A stretch of 64,000 bases of DNA from Flaviaestuariibacter flavus. GTDB taxonomy: Bacteria > Bacteroidota > Bacteroidia > Chitinophagales > Chitinophagaceae. The stretch covers positions 1-64,000 of the forward strand of contig NZ_SJZI01000046.1 of the NCBI RefSeq assembly GCF_004337505.1, given 5' to 3'. Positions 8,211-15,006 of the stretch are shown piece by piece. Position 1 is the stretch's first letter, and the number at the start of each line of letters is the position of its first letter. The notes beneath the pieces were generated by a model. That model was given only the letters and a program-made list of their open reading frames with translations, was not told where the DNA came from and did no database searches. A program made the position numbers and the translations under genes.

Positions 8211-10721
8211 TTAAAATTTATAGGAAAGCGTGCCCATCAACTGCCTCGGCGGGATCGGGTTTACGCTGTAGTTCTCGTGAACATACCAGTTGAAGGTGTT
8301 GGTGACGTTGCTCACCTTGGCCATCAGCGCAAAGCGTTTCCAGCTGTAACCGGCGCTCAGGTCGAGGGTGCTGTAGCCTTTCACCTCGAACATGCGGTCG
8401 CGCCACGAGAAGGGAGCCTTCGGAACGCTGGAGTTGGTATACGTGTTCTTCACCACGTCGCTGTTCCAGCCGGCATTGCGGTCGCCGATATAGAGGAAGG
8501 TGGCACCGAGCTTGAGGCCCTTCAGCTTGCCGGAGCCGATGGTGTAAAAAGCGCTCGCATTAGCCGTATGCGCGGGGTTGTTCACGAGTCGCTCGCCGGT
8601 TTTGAAGGCACCCGAAGTAGTGTCGTTTTTCGTGTAGCGCATGTAGTTGTAGCTGTAGCCGGCACGCAGGTCGAGGCCTTCGATGGGGCTGGCGGCGAGA
8701 TCCAGCTCCACGCCATCGGAAATCGTCTGGCCCGACAGCATCCTGATATTGCTGTTGTTGTTGGGCGTAACGCCGTCCTTCAGGTAGGGCGCCGTTTGCG
8801 CGAGGTTGTTGTTCACGATGCGGTAGGCCGTTACGTTGGCCGAGAGGCGGCCGCCGAAGAGCTCGTTCTTCACCCCGACCTCATACTGGTTGATGGTGGA
8901 AGGCTTCAGGGGGTTGTTGTCTACGTCGATGCCCGTATTCACCGAAAAGGAATTGGTGTAGGAGGCAAACAGCGAGGTGTTGGACGTGGGCTTGTACACG
9001 ATGCCGGCACGGGGCGAGAAGGCGCGGTCGATGCGGGTGGTGCCGATGAAGAGCGAGTCGTTGGCCAGCGTGGTGGTCTGCACGCCTTCCGTTACCACGT
9101 ACGACATGCGGGCGCCGAGCAGGACATTGAACTTATCCGAAAGCTTCACGAGGTCCTGGGCATAGATGCCGAAGCGGTCAATGGGGCTGAAGGTGCGCGT
9201 TGCCTTGCTGTATTCGGGCAGGTCGGTGGCAGCGGCATATTTGCCGGGGTTCAGCAGGTTGATGCTGTCGTAGATGCCGGCGGCCAGCAGGCGGCCGTTG
9301 AAATTGCGGCGGGCGAAATTAAAGGTATAGGCCTCGGTGCCATAGTGGTCGGCGTCGATGCCCGCCAGGATGGTGTGCTCCCAATTACCGGTGTGCACCT
9401 TGCCGTTCAGGTTCAGCTGGCCGGTGTAGTACTGCTCTTCGGTCTGGATGCGGCCGAGCGAGCGGCCCCAGTTACCGGCCGTGTCGGCCTGCACGCGCTC
9501 CACCGACATATAGTCGCGCGAGTAGAACTGGTAGTTGAGGGCCGACTGCAGGTTCCAGTTGTCGCTGATGCGGTGCCTGAGGGTAGCACCGGCGGTCGAT
9601 TGCTGGGTGATATTATACTGCCAGGGCGTACCGAAAAAGGCGCCGCGGGCTACCGGGGTGATGGTCTTGCCGCTCACGCTGCCATAGGCGCCGATGGTGC
9701 CGATGCCGAAGTCGGGGGTGAAGTCGTGCTTCAGGTAATCTCCCTCGAGCAGCAGCTCGGTGCGCTTGCCCAGCTTGAAGAGGAAGGAAGGGTTGATGTA
9801 GTAGCGGTCGGAGTGAACGCCGGCGCGGTAGGAGTCGGCGCTTTCAAAAGAGCCGTTGAGGCGGTAGGCTACTTTTCCCGACAGCGGACCGTACACGTCG
9901 AATGCAGGTTTGAGCAGGTTGTAAGAGCCGGCGCGGAGCGACACTTCGCCGCCGCGGGAGAATTTGGGCTGCTTGGTCACGAGGTTGACCACGCCGCCGG
10001 GCGCTACCTGGCCGAAGAGGATGGCGGCCGAGCCTTTCAGCACCTCCACGCGCTCCAGCGAGCCCATCTCGGGCATGGCGCCGGAGTTGAGGCGGGCGCC
10101 GTTCTTAAACAGGTTGCTCGATCCGAAGGCGTAGCCGCGGGCCGCGAAGCTTTCCTGCACGGCTCCGCGTGCGGTGGTCATATATACGCCGTTGACGTTG
10201 CGGATGGCGTCGGAGAGGCGCTGTACCTGCTGCTCGCGCAGCACGGGGGCGCCCAGCACGGTCACGGCCTGGGGCAGGTCCATCGGGTGGATGGCGGCCT
10301 TGCCGATGGCCGGCGTGCGGTCGTTGAGGGTGCGGCCCGAGGTAACGATCACCTCGGTGAGTTGCTTTTCGTTGAGGGCCAGGCGTACTTCGAGCGCCGT
10401 GGTGCTGCCCTTGCGCACTTCGATGGCGCGCTCCACCGCCCCGGTGCCGGTCATGCTCACCACGAGGGTATAGCTGCCTTCGGGGAGGTTGCGGAAAACG
10501 AAGGTGCCGGTTTCGTCGGTGGTGGTCGTCTTATCGGTGCCGCGTACCTGCACGGTGGCATAGGGGGCGGGCTGTCCGTCGGTGGTGAGCACGCGGCCCT
10601 GGATGCTGAATTCGGGTGTTTCGTTGGTGTGGTTCACGGCCGCAAAGGCGGTCAGGTGCTGCTCGGTCTGGGCGGCGGCGCCAAGGCAGCTCAGGGCCAG
10701 GATACAGGTAACAAATCCTTT
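8211..10721 (-). CDS. TonB-dependent siderophore receptor
   Basis: 836 residues from a GTG start. A signal peptide (KGFVTCILALSCLGAAAQ) is followed by a CarboxypepD_reg-like domain (about 40-120, IQGRVLTTDGQPAPYATV), a plug domain (about 130-250, LPQAVTVLGAPVLREQQVQRLSDAI, LERVEVLKGSAAILFGQ, GGVVNLVTKQP) and a 22-strand-type beta-barrel ending in the aromatic LMGTLSYKF. The plug signature is that of ferric-siderophore receptors rather than SusC. An in-frame ATG at 10817 would place 32 residues before the signal peptide and upstream of a -7-like element, so the GTG is preferred. Outer membrane; imports a ferric chelate using TonB-ExbBD energy. Confidence 0.93.
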   Translation of the reverse strand, partial: KGFVTCILALSCLGAAAQTEQHLTAFAAVNHTNETPEFSIQGRVLTTDGQPAPYATVQVRGTDKTTTTDETGTFVFRNLPEGSYTLVVSMTGTGAVERAIEVRKGSTTALEVRLALNEKQLTEVIVTSGRTLNDRTPAIGKAAIHPMDLPQAVTVLGAPVLREQQVQRLSDAIRNVNGVYMTTARGAVQESFAARGYAFGSSNLFKNGARLNSGAMPEMGSLERVEVLKGSAAILFGQVAPGGVVNLVTKQPKFSRGGEVSLRAGSYNLLKPAFDVYGPLSGKVAYRLNGSFESADSYRAGVHSDRYYINPSFLFKLGKRTELLLEGDYLKHDFTPDFGIGTIGAYGSVSGKTITPVARGAFFGTPWQYNITQQSTAGATLRHRISDNWNLQSALNYQFYSRDYMSVERVQADTAGNWGRSLGRIQTEEQYYTGQLNLNGKVHTGNWEHTILAGIDADHYGTEAYTFNFARRNFNGRLLAAGIYDSINLLNPGKYAAATDLPEYSKATRTFSPIDRFGIYAQDLVKLSDKFNVLLGARMSYVVTEGVQTTTLANDSLFIGTTRIDRAFSPRAGIVYKPTSNTSLFASYTNSFSVNTGIDVDNNPLKPSTINQYEVGVKNELFGGRLSANVTAYRIVNNNLAQTAPYLKDGVTPNNNSNIRMLSGQTISDGVELDLAASPIEGLDLRAGYSYNYMRYTKNDTTSGAFKTGERLVNNPAHTANASAFYTIGSGKLKGLKLGATFLYIGDRNAGWNSDVVKNTYTNSSVPKAPFSWRDRMFEVKGYSTLDLSAGYSWKRFALMAKVSNVTNTFNWYVHENYSVNPIPPRQLMGTLSYKF

Positions 10722-10740
10722 CACTTCTGGAAATTTTTTG

Positions 10741-10748
10741 CAAAAGGA
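10741..10748 (-). promoter_or_regulatory. Candidate -7 element of receptor gene
   Basis: TCCTTTTG on the minus strand, one mismatch to TAnnTTTG, 19 bases before the GTG at 10721. It supports that start. Confidence 0.4.
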
Positions 10749-11190
10749 CGACTTCCTGCCGGCATAGCAGTGCCGTATCGGGAAAAGTGGGTTACGGAAG
10801 ACGGAAAAAGGCGGCAATGCAAAGCGGAAAATGTCTCCGGATTGCCTCCACGGCCGGGAATTGGGACAGAAAGGCTTTTAGCAGTTCCGAAATGACAGGC
10901 AGGCATGTGGAGACCGCGGTTATGATTAGCTGGCTGACAGAAATGCGGGTGAACGGGATAGATATGCTTTCGGAGTTCGTAGGTATATGGGCGGAGTCGA
11001 TGATTATATACCCGGAGACGATAGAAATACAATCGAAAATGACAGGTAGGCAGCCGGAGCTGACAGGTAGGCGGCTGGAGGTGGCATTTACCCGCCCCGG
11101 GCGATCAGTTGGCGCTGTAAGTTCATTCGGGAAAAGATGGCTGTAGCAGAATGGTCCGGGGCGCTTATTTTAGCGAAACAAGCCCCTCTT
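10749..11190. other. Non-coding gap with 21-bp tandem repeat
   Basis: No convincing gene. The only notable structure is a 21-bp unit beginning TGACAGGTAGGC, repeated in tandem at 11040-11060 and 11061-11081, with a related copy TGACAGGCAGGC at 10893-10913. A 119-codon frame (10787-11146) through it has no protein-like features. Confidence 0.5.
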
Positions 11191-11847
11191 ATGCCTACCT
11201 CCATCGCCCGGAAACTGAAGATCAAGCCCGGAGCTACTTTATTGACCATCAACGCGCCGGACGATTTCGAACAAACACTCGATCCCCTGCCCGAGGATGT
11301 CCGGATCCTGAAAAAAGGAAAGTCCGCCGACCAGCTGCACTGGTTCGTGCGCAACCGCCTTGAAATGGAGAGCGGTCTCGCCGCGGTGCTGGAGCGGGTG
11401 CAGGGGGATACGGTGTGCTGGATCTATTACCCCAAGGGCAGCTCGAAACTGCAGACCGACCTCACCCGCGACAAAGGCTGGGAGGCGCTCCTGGCGCAGC
11501 CGGGCCTGCAATGGATCAGCCTCATCTCCTTCGACCCCACCTGGTCGGTGTTCGGGTTCCGGCGGCAGAACGAGGCCGACAAGAAGCGGGCGGCGGCCCC
11601 GAAAGAGCGGCCCATCTTCGACTACATCGACCCGGTAAAAAAGGAAGTGCGGCTCCCCGACGACCTGGCGGCGGCCCTGCACCCGGACAAGGCGGCGACC
11701 GCCTTTTTCAACAGCCTTTCCTTTAGCAACAGGAAGGAATACGTGGAGTGGATCGTAACCGCAAAGCGCGAAGAAACGCGCCGCCAGCGCGTGGAAGGCA
11801 CGCTGGAGCGGCTGGCGAAGGGGTGGAAGAACCCAAGGAATATGTAG
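11191..11847 (+). CDS. DUF3052-like plus YdeI/OmdA domain protein
   Basis: 218 residues in two parts. Residues about 1-135 resemble DUF3052-type proteins (KLKIKPGATLLTINAPDDF, then WIYYPKGSSKLQTDLTRDKGW). Residues about 150-218 match the OmpD-associated/YdeI type (LPDDLAAALHPDKAATAFFNSLSFSNRKEYVEWI, typical DLxxAL...FFxxLsfSxrkeyv pattern, ending GTLERLAKGWKNP). The combination is known in Bacteroidota; the function is unknown, some relatives being linked to stress or bacteriocin protection. The ATG at 11191 fits the family N-terminus; an upstream ATG at 11137 would add 18 unrelated residues. Confidence 0.82.
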   Translation: MPTSIARKLKIKPGATLLTINAPDDFEQTLDPLPEDVRILKKGKSADQLHWFVRNRLEMESGLAAVLERVQGDTVCWIYYPKGSSKLQTDLTRDKGWEALLAQPGLQWISLISFDPTWSVFGFRRQNEADKKRAAAPKERPIFDYIDPVKKEVRLPDDLAAALHPDKAATAFFNSLSFSNRKEYVEWIVTAKREETRRQRVEGTLERLAKGWKNPRNM

Positions 11848-11940
11848 CCGCGCTCCCCGGGCCAGACTGCACCCTACTCCGGAACTCCCGGGGACCGGTG
11901 TTACGGCGGCGCTGGTCTGCGTTTTGCTGCAATACCCCCG

Positions 11941-12993
11941 ATGAAATCCCTGCTACTTCCCCTCTTCCTGATCCTGTGCCTGGCGGGTGCCGCCCAGGAT
12001 TCGGCCTACCAGAGCGTACTCAACCGCTGGCAGCGCGAGCACGGCTTCAGCGGAACCGTGTTGGTGTCGCGCGGCGGCCGCCTGCTGTGGAGCGGCGCCG
12101 TGGGCCATGCCAACCGCGAGACCTCCGCGGCGGCACAAAGCACCACGCCCTACCGCATCGCCGGGCTTACCCAGCCCTTTACCGCGGTCATGATCCTCCA
12201 GCTGAAAGAAGAAGGCAAGCTCGCCCTCGACGACACCATTGCCAAATACCTCCCGGGCTATACCGGCCCCGGCCGGGCCCGCGTCACCATCCGGCAGCTG
12301 CTCACCTACAGCTCGGGCATCCCCGAGTGCGGCGGCGGCACCGCCCGCGACATCGACCGGGCCACCCTCAAGCTCGACACCTTTATCAGCCGCTACTGCA
12401 GCGGCCCGCTGGAGTTCGAGCCGGGAACAAAGGCCCGGATGGGCAACGGCGACTATATCCTCCTCGGAAAGATCATCGAGCAGGCCACGGGCCGTACCTG
12501 GGTGGATAACCTGGAACGCCGCATCCTGCGTCCCCTGCGCATGAACAGCACCGGGGTAGTCGACGACAGCAAGCCCGTGCCCCGCCTCGCGCGGTCGTAT
12601 AACTACAAGGACTCGGCAACGGGCTACCAGCCCGACAAGCCCTATTACACCGGCAACTACTACAGCGCCGGATCGCTCTATTCCACGGCCTACGACCTGA
12701 TGCGTTTCGATGCAGCGCTTTTCGCGCACCAGTTGCTGCGGCCGGGCACCCTAGCCGATATGATCCACGGCAACGAAAAGCTGGGCAACGTAGCCCAGGG
12801 TGTGTGGGCCTCGGCGGGCCGCGGCTCCATCAGTTTGCCGTATATCTACGGGTCGGGGGCCATCAGCGGCAGCCGCGCCAACTGGATCCATGTGCTCAAG
12901 GGCGATATCGCGGTGCTGGTGCTGAGCAACACCAACCGCGGCGACCTGGCGCGCCTGTCGGAAGACCTGTACACCGTGGCGGTTCGGAAATAA
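11941..12993 (+). CDS. Secreted beta-lactamase-fold serine-hydrolase homologue lacking catalytic residues
   Basis: 350 residues with a signal peptide (MKSLLLPLFLILCLAGAAQ). The fold is that of class-C beta-lactamase/esterase proteins: FSGTVLVSRGGRLLWSGAVGHANRE, LKEEGKLALDDTIAKYLPGY, IRQLLTYSSGIPE, LGKIIEQATGRTW. The usual S-x-x-K motif reads G75-L-T-Q78, the Y-S-N motif reads M167-G-N169, and the late H-x-G motif reads GSG. All three catalytic positions are therefore changed, while the frame and fold are intact. This points to a non-enzymatic binding role rather than a fresh pseudogene. Preceded by a 93-bp gap; no operon partner is evident. Confidence 0.85.
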   Translation: MKSLLLPLFLILCLAGAAQDSAYQSVLNRWQREHGFSGTVLVSRGGRLLWSGAVGHANRETSAAAQSTTPYRIAGLTQPFTAVMILQLKEEGKLALDDTIAKYLPGYTGPGRARVTIRQLLTYSSGIPECGGGTARDIDRATLKLDTFISRYCSGPLEFEPGTKARMGNGDYILLGKIIEQATGRTWVDNLERRILRPLRMNSTGVVDDSKPVPRLARSYNYKDSATGYQPDKPYYTGNYYSAGSLYSTAYDLMRFDAALFAHQLLRPGTLADMIHGNEKLGNVAQGVWASAGRGSISLPYIYGSGAISGSRANWIHVLKGDIAVLVLSNTNRGDLARLSEDLYTVAVRK

Positions 12994-13039
12994 AGGCAGG
13001 GCCCCGGTCGCGGCCTGCCCGGCTTCAGCCCGGCTTCCG

Positions 13040-13047
13040 TAAATTTG
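13040..13047 (+). promoter_or_regulatory. Candidate -7 element
   Basis: TAAATTTG, a full match to TAnnTTTG, 16 bases before the ATG at 13064. The leader would be very short. Confidence 0.5.
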
Positions 13048-13063
13048 GTAAAACACACCTGCA

Positions 13064-13999
13064 ATGAAGTTTACCAAAACACTGCTGGCCGCAGCTTCGG
13101 CCCTCCTGGTAGCCGGCGCCGCACAGGCACAGATCTTCGACAAGACAAAGGGTAAGAACGTGCAAAAGCTTCTCAGCGGGCCGGCCCACGTATATACCCG
13201 CAGCAGCGGTCCGTACAACGACCGCCTGCGCGCCGCTTTTACTAATTACTGGAAAGCCACGCCCGTTGAGTTTCATGATATCTCCAAAAGCTATCCCCGC
13301 CTCGAAAGTTCTTCGCTCGTATTTGCGCCCGCCGTGGTCGGCCTCACCGTGCGCGACCATGCCACGGCCATGAACAATCCTTTTTACGTAATGGCGGCCG
13401 CCAACCAGCTCGGCGAGATCGACGGCGACGCGATCGTGGCGGCCTTTCCCATCAACGGCTTTCACTACGAGTTCGACGTAACCGCTAGCGACAATATGTA
13501 CGACCGCTCCCTGCTCCGCATCCCCTATATGGTGCAGACCATGAATGAGATGGTAACCCTGGTAAAGGCCGGCGGCAGCGAAAAGGAATTCTTCAAAACC
13601 GTCGACAGCCGCACGGCGCGCATTGCGGGCAAGACCCTGCTGATCCCCGCCGAGTTGCTGCAGGAGTGGGACGTAAACCCCAACACCACCGCCATGATGA
13701 AAGCCAACCTGGAAGCCGGCAAGAAGCCGATGAAGGCGATCCGGGTAGCCATCATGGAGCAGGGCGACATCAGCTTCGCCGGTAAATACAAGGTGCTGCC
13801 CGCCGCCGATATCATGAAGCTGGAGGAAAGTGCCGATGCCGACAAATACACGCTCTTCCTGCCCGCCATCGACAACAAGAAATACGTGATGGTGTACGAC
13901 CTGAAGTCGAAGGAGCTGCTTTATTTCGAAACCACCAACATGGGCATGCGGGTGAAAAGCAAGGACTTTGAAAAGCTGAATAAGGCCATCGGCCAGTAA
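13064..13999 (+). CDS. Secreted protein of unknown function
   Basis: 311 residues with a clear signal peptide (MKFTKTLLAAASALLVAGAAQAQ). I do not recognise a domain. The mature part is mixed alpha/beta with a run of charged helix (MMKANLEAGKKPMKAIRVAIMEQGDISFAG) and a beta-rich C-terminal third (YTLFLPAIDNKKYVMVYDLKSKELLYFETTNMGM). There are no cysteines in the mature part and no sorting domain, so a periplasmic location is likely. It has its own promoter-like element and a strong terminator, so it is probably monocistronic. Confidence 0.8.
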   Translation: MKFTKTLLAAASALLVAGAAQAQIFDKTKGKNVQKLLSGPAHVYTRSSGPYNDRLRAAFTNYWKATPVEFHDISKSYPRLESSSLVFAPAVVGLTVRDHATAMNNPFYVMAAANQLGEIDGDAIVAAFPINGFHYEFDVTASDNMYDRSLLRIPYMVQTMNEMVTLVKAGGSEKEFFKTVDSRTARIAGKTLLIPAELLQEWDVNPNTTAMMKANLEAGKKPMKAIRVAIMEQGDISFAGKYKVLPAADIMKLEESADADKYTLFLPAIDNKKYVMVYDLKSKELLYFETTNMGMRVKSKDFEKLNKAIGQ

Positions 14000-14023
14000 G
14001 CACCGGTTTCCATGAATAAAAAT

Positions 14024-14047
14024 GCCGCCTGGGAAGGCGGCGTTTTT
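14024..14047. terminator. Bidirectional terminator
   Basis: Stem GCCGCCT/AGGCGGC with a GGGA loop, T5 on the right and A5 on the left. It serves the plus gene ending at 13999 and the minus gene ending at 14069. Confidence 0.85.
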
Positions 14048-14068
14048 ATTTGTATTTCTACGGATAGA

Positions 14069-14758
14069 TTACTTGAGTTGCTTCACCACCGTCTTCTTCG
14101 GCACATAGCCCACGTTCCACCACTTCACCTTTTCGCCTTTGTACAGCACCAGCGTCGGCAGTGCCGCGATCTGGAGTTCGCGGGCCAGGATGGGGTTCTG
14201 GTCTACGTCGATGCGCACTACTTCAACGCTGCCGGCTTTTTCTTTGGCGATCTCTTCAAGGTAAGGCTTCATCACCTTGCAGGGGCCGCACCATTCGGCG
14301 TAAAAATCAACAAGCACGAGTTTGTCGGTTTTGAGCAGTGCATTGTACTGGCTCATATTCATCCCGCGGAGGGCGGCGCCTTCTTCCATGAGGCCCGCCT
14401 GGCGCCACTTCATGATGCCGCCGTCGAGCTCGTATACCTCGGTGAAGCCGAGGGCGCGCAGCTTGGCCGAGGCCGAAGCCGAGCGGCCGCCGCCCAGGCA
14501 ATACACGAAGAGAGGCGTATTCTTATCGAGCGTCGCCACCTCCTGCTCGAAGCTGCCGCCGTTCCAGTTGATGTTGCGGGCATGCTCGAGGTGTCCTTTG
14601 GAGAACTCGTCGGGCGTGCGCACGTCGAGCACCACTTTTTTGGGCGTCTCGAAGATCTTGCGGGCGAAATCGTTCGCGGCCAGCAGGTTGGCGGATTGCG
14701 TCTGGGCCGAAGCGGCGAGCGCAATGAAGAGGGAGAGGACGGTCAGGAGGCGTTTCAT
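14069..14758 (-). CDS. Periplasmic rhodanese-thioredoxin fusion
   Basis: 229 residues: signal peptide (MKRLLTVLSLFIALAASAQ), a rhodanese domain (about 22-122) with DVRTPDEF, GHLEHARN and catalytic Cys87 in FVYCLGGGRS, then a thioredoxin domain (about 135-229) with WCGPC at 156-160 and the cis-proline segment IAALPTLVLY. Sulphurtransferase and dithiol/disulphide functions are combined in one exported protein. It could repair or deliver sulphur or keep cysteines reduced in the periplasm, for example in cytochrome c maturation for the nearby cbb3 oxidase; that link is only inference. Confidence 0.9.
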   Translation of the reverse strand: MKRLLTVLSLFIALAASAQTQSANLLAANDFARKIFETPKKVVLDVRTPDEFSKGHLEHARNINWNGGSFEQEVATLDKNTPLFVYCLGGGRSASASAKLRALGFTEVYELDGGIMKWRQAGLMEEGAALRGMNMSQYNALLKTDKLVLVDFYAEWCGPCKVMKPYLEEIAKEKAGSVEVVRIDVDQNPILARELQIAALPTLVLYKGEKVKWWNVGYVPKKTVVKQLK

Positions 14759-14787
14759 GGAGTAAAAGTACGCCGGCCGGCGCTAGG

Positions 14788-14907
14788 AGAGAAGGAACGC
14801 GGATTTTTTATGATTTGTTATGATGAATGCGGATTTCGGTACCGACATCTGCGTAAATCATAAAAGATCTGCGTATTCCGCCTGCGGAATCAGCGTTCCT
14901 GCTCTCT
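14788..14907. repeat. 120-bp imperfect palindromic repeat, copy 2
   Basis: Ends AGAGAAGG and CTCTCT. Nearly the same sequence as the reverse complement of 21453-21570 and in the same orientation as 4091-4208. Confidence 0.85.
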
Positions 14908-14932
14908 GCCGTCGCGGAATATGACCGTAATC

Positions 14933-14986
14933 ATCCTTTGCCTTGAGCCGTCTCACGGCTTCCCGCCTTTCCAAAAAAGACTTTTG
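14933..14986 (+). promoter_or_regulatory. ccoI leader: shared 27-bp block and -7 element
   Basis: A 27-bp block (14933-14959, core TTGAGCCG then CTCAC) matches the ccoS leader at 17801-17827 in 22 of 27 bases. A -7-like GACTTTTG follows at 14979-14986, 46 bases after the block start, exactly as in ccoS. Confidence 0.6.
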
Positions 14987-15006
14987 CATCCTGATACGTC
15001 CCCCTC

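Noticed and set aside
8277-10895. 872-codon open frame on plus, opposite the TonB receptor
   Set aside because: Mirror frame of a GC-rich gene; Gly/Ala/Val/His-rich with no domain, while the minus strand has a full receptor.
10787-11146. 119-codon frame on plus in the gap after the receptor gene
   Set aside because: No protein-like pattern, spans a 21-bp tandem repeat, and has no plausible promoter.
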